DNA of 42,053 bases from JALQUL01 sp964556425 (lineage in GTDB: Bacteria > Pseudomonadota > Gammaproteobacteria > Burkholderiales > Burkholderiaceae_C), in NCBI GenBank assembly GCA_964556425.1, contig CAZKWC010000025.1, positions 1 to 42,053 on the forward strand. The letters are read 5' to 3'. Below, in pieces: positions 35,093-42,053 of this stretch. Both the position numbers and the translations under genes were made by a program. The stretch's first letter is position 1. The number at the start of each line of letters is the position of its first letter. The notes beneath the pieces are model-generated. The model did no database searches and had not been told where the DNA came from. It worked only from the letters and a program-made list of their open reading frames with translations.

Positions 35093-35135
35093 GATGTTTT
35101 TTGAAAATAAAAGTTAAAAATAATAAAGCGGCGAA

Positions 35136-36767
35136 CTAAACTAGACTCAATATTGCTTTAGCACCCATGTGGGCAATTAAAGTAGTAGGGGCATGTGTAT
35201 TACCAGAGGTAACGGTAGGCATTACAGAGGCATCAACCACAAATAAAGCTTCTAGGCCATGCACTTTTAATTGTGGGCTCACCACTGAATTGGCAATGTT
35301 AGTACCCATTACACATGTTCCTACTGGGTGATAACAAGTGCTAGCGCGTTGGCGGAAATCTTCTAATAATTGCTCGTCTGTCATGGGCAAACAATCGGGG
35401 GCTATTGGGGCTTTGATTAAACCTTTTATAGCTGCTGATTGCGCTAACTGTTGAATTAAACGGCCCCCTTTAATGGCTGCTTTTTCATCTTCTGGATGGG
35501 ATAAATAATTAGGCGTAATAGCAGGCGCATCTTGCATACTGACGCTAGTGATTTCTACTTTACCTCGGCTTAATGGGCGACAAGGTTGGTAACACAAAAT
35601 AAAGCCAGCAAATTTATCGGGAATAATATGAGTGGATTTACCAGATGAAGACAAAGTGTAGGTGATAGGATTGCAATACAACTGCATATCGGGACGCTCT
35701 TGCTCGGGTGCTGATTTAACAAATCCACCACACTGATTCACGCTAATCGAGAGCGGACCTTTTTGACCGAACACATATTTCATACCCACCCATAATTTAC
35801 CCCACCATGGACTTAATAAATTATTTAAAGTAGGCTGTGTGGATTTGTAGTAATAACTCATGGCCAAGTGGTCTTGCATATTTTGACCTACTTGCGGTGA
35901 ATCGAGCACCACAGGAACACCTACCGCATTAAGCAAGGCCGCAGGCCCCACACCAGAGACCTGTAAGAGCTGTGGGCTTTGAATAGCACCACTGGCCAAA
36001 ACCACTGCACGACGGGCTTTTACTTGAACCGTTTGGCCATTGTGTAAATATTCTACCCCTACAGCAATATTACCTTCAAATAGAATTTTTTGTACCATTG
36101 CTTTGGTTTGCAATTGAGCCTTACCGCGTTTTAAAGCAGGTCTTAAAAATGCATCGGCTGCCGACCATCGACGACCTTTATAGGTATTGATTTGATAACG
36201 ACCCACCCCTTCTGGAGAGTTACCATTAAAGTCATCTGTAAAGTGCAAACCAGCCTGTTTTGCACCTTCAAAAAATACTTGCTCGGTAGGGTGTAATTGA
36301 TCTTTTACATCGCTTACATATAAAGCGCCCTTGCCCTTATCTTGACTGGTAGTTTGACCACTAGAATTGACTCGGTGCTCGATGGATTCAAACAAGGGTT
36401 TGACATCGGCCCAAGACCAACCTGAGTTGCCCATAGCGGCCCAATCGTCATAGTCAGTGGGCAGACCACGGGCCCAAACCATGGCGTTAATAGAGCTAGA
36501 GCCGCCTACCACCTTACCCCTTGGAAAATAAATTTGACGTTGGTTTAAACCATTATCGGGTTGGGCCATAAACTTCCAATTGACTTTTTCGTCATAAAAA
36601 GTTTTACCGTAACCAATAGGCACTTTAATCCAAACTTGTTGGTCAGAACCACCCGCCTCTAGCACCAAGACGGAACCCCCATTGGGCCCATCACTTAGTT
36701 TGTCGGCTAAGACACAGCCCGCTGAACCGGCTCCTACAACAATAAAGTCAAAAGTTTTTGTTTCCAT
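35136..36767 (-). CDS. GMC-family FAD alcohol/choline dehydrogenase
   Basis: A 543-residue glucose-methanol-choline oxidoreductase. FAD binding is by GAGSAG (12-17), and the signature GKVVGGSSSINAMVWARG is around residue 84-101. The active-site His480 lies in CYHPVGTCVMG, with Asn523/His525 in SGNTHAPT. It is closest to the choline dehydrogenase-like group, whose members oxidise choline, polyethylene glycol or aliphatic alcohols. It lies upstream of the enolase-family and ALDH genes in a single co-directional block with the MFS transporter. Choline oxidation would fit the nearby TmpA/TmpB-like genes, but the ALDH is not of the BetB type. Confidence 0.88.
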   Translation of the reverse strand: METKTFDFIVVGAGSAGCVLADKLSDGPNGGSVLVLEAGGSDQQVWIKVPIGYGKTFYDEKVNWKFMAQPDNGLNQRQIYFPRGKVVGGSSSINAMVWARGLPTDYDDWAAMGNSGWSWADVKPLFESIEHRVNSSGQTTSQDKGKGALYVSDVKDQLHPTEQVFFEGAKQAGLHFTDDFNGNSPEGVGRYQINTYKGRRWSAADAFLRPALKRGKAQLQTKAMVQKILFEGNIAVGVEYLHNGQTVQVKARRAVVLASGAIQSPQLLQVSGVGPAALLNAVGVPVVLDSPQVGQNMQDHLAMSYYYKSTQPTLNNLLSPWWGKLWVGMKYVFGQKGPLSISVNQCGGFVKSAPEQERPDMQLYCNPITYTLSSSGKSTHIIPDKFAGFILCYQPCRPLSRGKVEITSVSMQDAPAITPNYLSHPEDEKAAIKGGRLIQQLAQSAAIKGLIKAPIAPDCLPMTDEQLLEDFRQRASTCYHPVGTCVMGTNIANSVVSPQLKVHGLEALFVVDASVMPTVTSGNTHAPTTLIAHMGAKAILSLV

Positions 36768-36806
36768 AAGATGATTTTAGTTTTTGAAAATTTTTAAAAC
36801 CTGCAG

Positions 36807-38117
36807 TTAAGGTTTTTTATCGGTAAAGCCAATTGAATCAATGAGGCTTGCAATAGTCGATTGAACAGGTGTAGGTTTAGACTCTTTTTGTACCCTAGGA
36901 TCAAGGTGCAAAGCCGCTTGTGAACTACCCGCCTCCATAAGCACATAATTTTTGTGCCCTGTACTAGCGATTTGATCCGGTCTGCGGGTAGCAATAAAAT
37001 ACCAAGTCAATAATGCTAACAATGCGAGGAAAATTGCAAAATAAAGCATTAAGCCTTCTTCGCCGGCAAACTCCATTACCGTACCGCCTAAGGTGGGGCC
37101 AATAGTGGCGCCTACGCCATATAAAAGTAATAGGCCACCGGTCACTTCCAGGGTTTTGGCAGGATCAATTAAATCGTTGACATGGGCTACCGCTACCCCG
37201 TAAACCGCAAACATCAGGCCACCTAAAGCAACCCCTAAAAAGATCAGATAATTTTCGTGTTCGCGGGCAAAATAAAATCCTAAAGCTGCTAAGGCTGCAC
37301 CAAAAGCACAAACCCAAAATAAAACCCAACACCTATCGTGACGGTCAGAATAATGGCCAATCGGCCATTGAAAAGCTGCACCGCCTAAAATAGTGGCGGC
37401 CATAAATGTAGCAATACCACTGGCACTAAAACCTACACCGTGGCCAAACACGGTGCCCAAACTATAAAAAGCGCTGTTTAATAAACCTGAAAAAATAGCG
37501 GCTACCACACCCACCGGCGAGACATAAAAAAGCTCTTTGAAACTAAAAGCGGGCGACTCTACGGCTTCGGGCTCATCGACTGGCGTTAGAGTGAGGGGTA
37601 ATAAAGCAAACGAAAATAAAATAGAAACTAGGGCAAAGGGTAAAAAACTTTTTTTATCGCCCACTAAAATCATCCATTGACCAATGGCGCTCGCAATACC
37701 GCTAATTGCCATGTAGGCGGCAAACACCTTGCCCCTAATAGAGGTGTCGGCAACTACGTTAAGCCAACTTTCAACCACAATATAAAGGCCAACCAAACAA
37801 ATGCCGGTGACTAAACGAAGTACACCCCAGTATGCTGCGTTTTGCCATAACAAGTGCAAAATTGGCAAAGTAGAAAGCAAGGAAGCCATGGCGGCAAAGG
37901 CTCTAATATGACCCACCCGCCTGATGATAATAGGACAAACAAAAGTGCCTAAAACAAAGCCCGCAAAATAGGCCGAGTTAATTAAGCCGGTAATCATGGG
38001 GGTGAACTTTGCGTCACCTGCCCTCACACCAATGGCAGAGAATAAAAGACTCATGCCGACCACCAACATGGCCACACCGCTTAATAAAGAAATAACGGGC
38101 AATAAGAGTTTACGCAC
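36807..38117 (-). CDS. MFS transporter, YcaD-like
   Basis: A 436-residue major-facilitator protein with about 12 transmembrane helices. The GLVNSAYFAGFVLG-type helix 2, the ESWLNVVAD stretch (about 120-128) and the HYSDRHDR loop are typical of the YcaD-like group. The substrate is unknown. A soluble tail of about 50 residues follows the last helix. It begins with GTG at 38117, preceded by AAAGG. As the first gene of the block it probably imports or exports the compound handled by the GMC, enolase-family and ALDH enzymes. Confidence 0.87.
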   Translation of the reverse strand: MRKLLLPVISLLSGVAMLVVGMSLLFSAIGVRAGDAKFTPMITGLINSAYFAGFVLGTFVCPIIIRRVGHIRAFAAMASLLSTLPILHLLWQNAAYWGVLRLVTGICLVGLYIVVESWLNVVADTSIRGKVFAAYMAISGIASAIGQWMILVGDKKSFLPFALVSILFSFALLPLTLTPVDEPEAVESPAFSFKELFYVSPVGVVAAIFSGLLNSAFYSLGTVFGHGVGFSASGIATFMAATILGGAAFQWPIGHYSDRHDRCWVLFWVCAFGAALAALGFYFAREHENYLIFLGVALGGLMFAVYGVAVAHVNDLIDPAKTLEVTGGLLLLYGVGATIGPTLGGTVMEFAGEEGLMLYFAIFLALLALLTWYFIATRRPDQIASTGHKNYVLMEAGSSQAALHLDPRVQKESKPTPVQSTIASLIDSIGFTDKKP

Positions 38118-38316
38118 TTGAAACCTTTAACAAAAATCCCACTCAAACACATTATGTTTTAGCTAACATTTCTGCATTCTTACATGAAGGTTACCATAGG
38201 CACAAGTCCCCTCCTTAACCAATGACGACAAAAGAGGCGTATTTATCGACTTTAGTAAAGCACTTTGATTAAGTCAATTGAATGTAGTTAACTCAGCTAA
38301 TTTTAAAAGTGGGATG

Positions 38317-38340
38317 AAAAAAAGGGGCCTAAAGGACCCC
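38317..38340 (-). terminator. Rho-independent terminator of the bacteriohemerythrin gene
   Basis: On the minus strand GGGGTCC pairs with GGCCCC (one bulged T) around TTTA, followed by seven T residues. It lies about 30 nt after the hemerythrin stop. Confidence 0.8.
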
Positions 38341-38368
38341 TAGTTAAAATTATAAAAAAAATTAGCAA

Positions 38369-38893
38369 TTAAGCAATTGTTTCAGCTTGAGTTTTGGCAC
38401 TGCTGGCCTGTTCTGTACTTGCGCAGGCATGATCGGGCTCACCACAAGCGGCCTTGGAGGCTCTTGCCAAAGCTTCTGGGTTGTTAATGCTGCCAGTCGT
38501 AGCATCGAAGCCAATTTTAATTAGATGGCCCACCAAGGCTGCATCCATTGCGTCAGCGTGATGTTCAAACCACAAGCCCAATTCATGCGCCACAATTCTT
38601 AAGACTTCAAGGTCACCTTCATCATAGCGGTCAAGGGCTTGTTGCATCACATCAAGCACCATTGTGTGTTGCATAGAATGGCAATGAAAACTGGCGAACT
38701 CGGTGGCCTGCATCCATTGGTCTTCCATGCCAAAATGCACTTTGGTATGGGCAAGCAATTCTAAATAAAGGGTTCTTAATTGAGCTTCGGGTGCGCTTGC
38801 AACAGTGGCCAAAAGTGCAACAAATTCTTGATGCGTTTGATCAACTTGCGGCATACCTAATACCAAATTTTCAGACCATTGAAGTTGTGCCAT
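38369..38893 (-). CDS. Bacteriohemerythrin
   Basis: A 174-residue protein with a complete single-domain hemerythrin set of iron ligands: His21, His53, Glu57, His72, His76, His112 and Asp117. The opening LQWSENLVLGMPQVDQTHQ is the standard signature. It binds O2 reversibly at a non-heme di-iron site. A tail of about 45 residues, rich in Ala, Ser and Cys, extends past the fold. Its gene follows the DUF6172 gene by 14 nt and ends at a strong terminator. Confidence 0.93.
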   Translation of the reverse strand: MAQLQWSENLVLGMPQVDQTHQEFVALLATVASAPEAQLRTLYLELLAHTKVHFGMEDQWMQATEFASFHCHSMQHTMVLDVMQQALDRYDEGDLEVLRIVAHELGLWFEHHADAMDAALVGHLIKIGFDATTGSINNPEALARASKAACGEPDHACASTEQASSAKTQAETIA

Positions 38894-38907
38894 AAACCGA
38901 AGATTCC

Positions 38908-39204
38908 TTAATTTTGACGAGGAGTAAAGTTGCGAATACCACGCTTAGTAGTAATTTGCATAAACACAGTAGGTGCACCACTGGCAGCGATTTCATCAAT
39001 TTTAGCTTTTAATGCACCAAAATGTACATCTTGCGCAGTTTCTTGGGTTACACCCACTAAACATTCAAAATCCCAAAAATCTACGCCTAAAGGCAAGCCT
39101 TGCTGACGTTCACGTTTAATGTGTTTACCTAAATCATGCTTGATGGAATCTACAATTCGATCGACATTTTTGCCAGCGACTATTAGGGGATAAGTTTTTT
39201 TCAC
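38908..39204 (-). CDS. DUF6172 family protein
   Basis: A small protein of about 98 residues with the KYIKRERxxxLPxGVDFWDFxC core (here HIKRERQQGLPLGVDFWDFEC) that marks DUF6172. The function is unknown. The frame opens with TTG at 39216, but the GTG at 39204 gives the family-typical start MKKTYPL with a GAG a few bases upstream. It is probably co-transcribed with the bacteriohemerythrin gene. Confidence 0.8.
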   Translation of the reverse strand: MKKTYPLIVAGKNVDRIVDSIKHDLGKHIKRERQQGLPLGVDFWDFECLVGVTQETAQDVHFGALKAKIDEIAASGAPTVFMQITTKRGIRNFTPRQN

Positions 39205-39665
39205 AGTTTTACTCAATTTTAGTTATTAGAGAATTTTATAAAGGTATAAGACCTTTATAAAGAAAGTTGGAAACAAGGACTCTTTTTGTACCACTCTTAA
39301 CTTAATGCCATAAAGGGGCTTAAAAGGGGTGCCATAAAGCCCATTAAGGGACAGTTTAATAAGCCAAGCTTACAAGCTGCATGCCTAGAGACCAAAAGCG
39401 TTTGTGTTTTTTGATTTTTAGCTTGGGTGAATGGTTGCATCACAGAACAGGCTAAGGCCTTTATTTTTGATTCACAGCGAAAGCCTTCGCTGTAAGCAAG
39501 CAACACAAGGCTAGATTATCCATGTTATGCGTTGTTTAAGTTCAATTATCCACAAAATTACAGCGTATTTAGCCGATTTTGCCTTGATTGTGAGCAAGTC
39601 GTCGTAAACTGTGTACTATTTTACCCTTAACAGCATTTCTTACTTTCGGATTGGTTTCTTATTCA
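39205..39665. other. Divergent DUF6172/helicase intergenic region
   Basis: 461 nt without a supported gene. It contains a perfect hairpin ACAGCGAA-AGCC-TTCGCTGT (39474-39493) and two copies of TGCCATAAAG (near 39306 and 39330). A long helicase leader or a small RNA is possible but not shown. Confidence 0.45.
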
Positions 39666-41039
39666 ATGACTTTGCACTCTTTTCTTGAGCTTGGCCTAGA
39701 CCCACAAATTTTAACGGCAATCCAACAAAAAAACTACCAAACTGCCACTCCCATTCAAGCTCAAGCCATTCCGCTGGTATTAAAAGGCCGTGACTTATTG
39801 GCCCAAGCGCCTACTGGTTCTGGTAAAACAGCTGCCTATGTTTTGCCTTTAGTGCAAAAATTAATTTTAAACAAAAATCAAATTAACAACTTTGGCTTAG
39901 CAGAGGCTGGTGGGCGGGTGGTTAAAACGCTTATATTAGCCCCTACCCGAGACCTTTGCGCTCAAATTGGCGAGACCATTCAAAGCTTGTGTAAAAACAT
40001 GCAAACCTCGATTAAGTTAGCCACCGTTTACGGTGGTGTTTCTATTAATCCCCAAATGATGCACTTAAGAGGTGGGGCCGATATTGTGGTGGCTACACCT
40101 GGCCGACTGTTAGATTTACTTGAACATAACGCTTTAAAAATTGACCAAGTACAACACTTGGTACTTGATGAAGCAGACCGTTTATTAGACATGGGCTTTA
40201 CCCAAGAGCTCAATGAAATTTTTTATTTATTGCCTAAAAAGCGCCAAAACCTTTTATTCTCCGCCACATTTCCCGACGATGTGAATGAGTTAGCAGATTT
40301 TTTACTAAAAAATCCTGCCTCTATACAAGTAGCGCCAGTAGCGGCATCACAGGCGGCCATATCGCAAAAAGCGTTTTTAGTTGACATCAAACATCGCACA
40401 CAATTACTACGCCATTTAATTGAAATGAATCATTGGCAAGGGGTACTTGTTTTTGTGGCAAGTAAACACCGCGCCGAAGTAGTAGCAGAAAAGCTGCGTC
40501 GTGCCCGTATTTATGCCGAACCTTTTCATGGCGAATTAAGCCAAGGCAAACGAAGCCAAGTATTAGCCGACTTCAAAGCCAAGCGCTTAAAAGTAGTAGT
40601 GGCCACCGATGTCGCCTCTAGGGGTTTAGATATTGCTGAGCTTCCGGTTGTGGTCAATTACGACCTGCCCCGCTCTGCCACAGATTATGTACACCGAATT
40701 GGTAGAACGGGCCGTGCAGGTTTAACTGGCCTAGCATTAAGCTTTGTTACACAGCAAGACGCTGCCCATTGGAAGTTAATTCAAAAACGCAATGAAGTGG
40801 CTATCGAGCTAGAACTTGAAGCTGGTTTTGAACCCAGCGAAGAAAATAATGACACGACTGATGATGTCGCAGAAGAGCTGCACCCCAAAGAAGAAAAGTT
40901 TGCCTTTACCCCTAGGGTGCCAGTGACACCTGTAGTACTTGACCCCAACGGCGGTGTAAAAGGCCGTAGGCCAAGCAAAAAGGACAAACTAAGAGCACAA
41001 GCGGCTTCTGAAAATAAGCCGGGCAAATTAAGCAAATAA
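39666..41039 (+). CDS. DEAD-box RNA helicase, RhlE-like
   Basis: A 457-residue ATP-dependent RNA helicase. The Q motif (about 23-32), Walker A APTGSGKT (48-55), PTRDL (93-97), DEAD (168-171), SAT (199-201) and HRIGRTGRAG are all present. The basic C-terminal tail (GRRPSKKDKLR) is typical of RhlE-like enzymes acting on ribosome assembly or mRNA decay. The ATG at 39666 is preferred; the frame opens with TTG at 39651. Its last 12 bases overlap the end of the convergent SMR transporter gene. Confidence 0.93.
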   Translation: MTLHSFLELGLDPQILTAIQQKNYQTATPIQAQAIPLVLKGRDLLAQAPTGSGKTAAYVLPLVQKLILNKNQINNFGLAEAGGRVVKTLILAPTRDLCAQIGETIQSLCKNMQTSIKLATVYGGVSINPQMMHLRGGADIVVATPGRLLDLLEHNALKIDQVQHLVLDEADRLLDMGFTQELNEIFYLLPKKRQNLLFSATFPDDVNELADFLLKNPASIQVAPVAASQAAISQKAFLVDIKHRTQLLRHLIEMNHWQGVLVFVASKHRAEVVAEKLRRARIYAEPFHGELSQGKRSQVLADFKAKRLKVVVATDVASRGLDIAELPVVVNYDLPRSATDYVHRIGRTGRAGLTGLALSFVTQQDAAHWKLIQKRNEVAIELELEAGFEPSEENNDTTDDVAEELHPKEEKFAFTPRVPVTPVVLDPNGGVKGRRPSKKDKLRAQAASENKPGKLSK

Positions 41040-41366
41040 TTGGAGCATCACAATACCAATTATGACCATGCTAATGGCCATAAGCCTTAGCATGGAGGCC
41101 GACTCACCAAACATGAGCAAGCCTACAATAGCAGTGCCTGCCGCCCCAATGCCAGCCCACACCGCATAGGCCGTGCCAATGGGAATAAGTTTTAAAGACA
41201 AACTCATGAGCCATAAACTGAGTGCTGCCGAAACAATGGCAACTATTGAATAAATAGGTTTGCTAAAACCATCTGAATATTTAAGGCTAATAGAAAATAA
41301 AATTTCTAGGCAACCCGAAACTAAAATAAGTAACCAGGCTGAAGATATCGTTTGTACTGCCAACAT
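41028..41366 (-). CDS. SMR-family exporter, Gdx/SugE-like
   Basis: A 112-residue, four-helix small multidrug resistance protein. The conserved Glu in SGCLEILFSISLKYSDGF and the GTAYAVWAGIGAAGTA signature match the SugE/Gdx branch, which exports guanidinium, rather than the drug-exporting EmrE branch. The ATG at 41366 gives the family length; the frame is open upstream to 41456. No guanidine riboswitch is recognisable in the 74 nt before it. It overlaps the helicase gene tail to tail by 12 bp. Confidence 0.85.
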   Translation of the reverse strand: MLAVQTISSAWLLILVSGCLEILFSISLKYSDGFSKPIYSIVAIVSAALSLWLMSLSLKLIPIGTAYAVWAGIGAAGTAIVGLLMFGESASMLRLMAISMVIIGIVMLQLFA

Positions 41367-41440
41367 AAAACCGCACTTTAAAAAGTAAAAATTGATTTTA
41401 GATTTAAATAGCGTAGTTGGCAACCAAGGCTTAATTTTAG

Positions 41441-41866
41441 TTAGCTCAATAACCAAGCTTTTAATTTTTCAATTTCTAGAGGGGTCATGCCGGTAGCGGG
41501 GTCACATGCGATTAACTGCGGACAGCCAACTGGAAACTCTATCACACTATCGTCTAAGGCGCACCAATCTTGCGGGTTAGATATTTCATGCAAGTCGCAA
41601 TAGGCCACAATTTCATGGTAACGCCCCAATCGGGTTAAGGAGTCTTTACCCGTTATGCCCACCACATTTTGGGCGACGGTAGGAGGCAATAAAGCCAATA
41701 ACTCGTGACGTTTGTAAAAAGAACGCCAGGTAGAGGAAACCACAATATCGAATGTGGTTTGTTGCATTAAATCCTCTAACAAAAAACTCTTGTTAAACAA
41801 TTGGTCTTTGGTGGCGGTATTGGCATGCAATACCCCATCAAAGTCTAAAAATAAAGTTTTTGTCAT
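41441..41866 (-). CDS. HAD-fold domain protein
   Basis: A 141-residue protein with HAD motifs: LFLDFDGVLH (5-14, the DxD nucleophile motif), the SSTWR motif II and the ALDDS acidic motif. This compact type resembles the HAD domain found in Swiss-Army-Knife RNA repair proteins and in many stand-alone proteins of unknown substrate. It lies upstream of, and co-directional with, the Gdx-like gene. Confidence 0.78.
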   Translation of the reverse strand: MTKTLFLDFDGVLHANTATKDQLFNKSFLLEDLMQQTTFDIVVSSTWRSFYKRHELLALLPPTVAQNVVGITGKDSLTRLGRYHEIVAYCDLHEISNPQDWCALDDSVIEFPVGCPQLIACDPATGMTPLEIEKLKAWLLS

Positions 41867-41922
41867 ATTCAGTTTTTATTTTAAAAAAGGTGCTGAATAG
41901 TGTACTTGCCTAGACCTAAACA

Positions 41923-42053
41923 TTAGCTATTTTTTAACTGCTTTTTTAAATCATTGATTCGTTCTTTTGCCAACAAAGCTAAAAGTTTGCTTTCATTTTG
42001 TTTGGCCACTTTGGTGTATAAAGTAATAGCCGTTTTAAAATCTTTTTTTACAC
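41923..42053 (-). CDS. C-terminus of a possible TPR protein (cut by window edge)
   Basis: A minus-strand frame with stop at 41923-41925 stays open to the window end and encodes about 42 residues. The sequence DFKTAITLYTKVAKQNESK looks like one tetratricopeptide-type helix pair followed by a Lys-rich end. The rest lies outside the window. Confidence 0.5.
   Translation of the reverse strand, partial: VKKDFKTAITLYTKVAKQNESKLLALLAKERINDLKKQLKNS

Noticed and set aside
39297..39506. Minus-strand open frame of 69 codons
   Set aside because: No ribosome-binding site, no recognisable family and a frame running through a perfect hairpin; probably chance.
41367..41440. Guanidine riboswitch before the Gdx-like gene
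   Set aside because: The 74-nt gap shows none of the conserved riboswitch motifs and is too short for the class I fold.

Overview
The window is AT-rich chromosomal DNA from a bacterium, most likely a low-GC betaproteobacterium (Burkholderiales). The evidence is its tRNA-Ala(GGC)/tRNA-Glu(TTC) pair, the YihY/DUF2069 pair, a long FabH2-type ketosynthase, a PPi-type phosphofructokinase and a DUF6172 protein. This placement rests on gene content alone. Two runs of exactly 100 N (9488-9587 and 10959-11058) are scaffold gaps, so this is a draft or metagenome-derived contig, and whatever lies in the gaps is unknown.

Layout. 1-230: two tRNAs on the minus strand. 389-6804: housekeeping genes (YihY, DUF2069, PPi-phosphofructokinase, thyA, an EamA transporter, folA, xthA). 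6923-8056: a small accessory island with a toxin-antitoxin-like operon. Its toxin gene has been split by a 162-bp foldback MITE-like element, and the zinc-ribbon/ribbon-helix-helix partner is intact. 8033-13967: EamA transporter, glyoxalase I, a gapped acyl-CoA synthetase, FabH2-like ketosynthase, RluA-type pseudouridine synthase and a Lon-N domain protein. 14253-20284: alaS, then gabT and gabD for GABA breakdown. 20407-23170: a three-gene redox module (eight-heme cytochrome c, membrane cytochrome b, ferredoxin-type flavoreductase) joined by two 4-nt stop/start overlaps. It diverges from a membrane di-iron desaturase/hydroxylase followed by a PhnD-like protein with no signal peptide. An FNR-like site and a larger inverted repeat lie in the shared promoter region. 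25306-25869: hemerythrin-like protein.

26201-38117 is a catabolic region. Glutathione-dependent formaldehyde oxidation (fghA, adhC) is followed upstream by an HD-domain mixed-valent di-iron oxygenase and a gamma-butyrobetaine-hydroxylase-like 2-oxoglutarate oxygenase, which together resemble the TmpB/TmpA choline-phosphonate pathway. Then come a beta-hydroxyacid dehydrogenase, a divergent LysR regulator, and a second block of AldA-like dehydrogenase, enolase-superfamily protein, GMC oxidoreductase and MFS transporter. The proposed theme is oxidation of a quaternary-ammonium compound to glycine betaine, with formaldehyde from later demethylation removed by AdhC/FghA. No demethylase or phosphonate ABC transporter is present in the window, so this is inference. 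The adhC and fghA leaders carry conspicuous inverted repeats, one of them shaped like an attenuator.

38369-42053: bacteriohemerythrin, DUF6172 protein, a DEAD-box RNA helicase, a Gdx/SugE-like exporter overlapping it tail to tail, an HAD-like protein, and the C-terminus of a possible TPR protein cut by the window edge.

The strongest unexplained signals are the MITE-split toxin with its operator-overlapping, nearly leaderless promoter, the TmpA/TmpB-like region, the redox module with divergent di-iron enzyme and PhnD-like protein, and the structured leaders of the formaldehyde genes.
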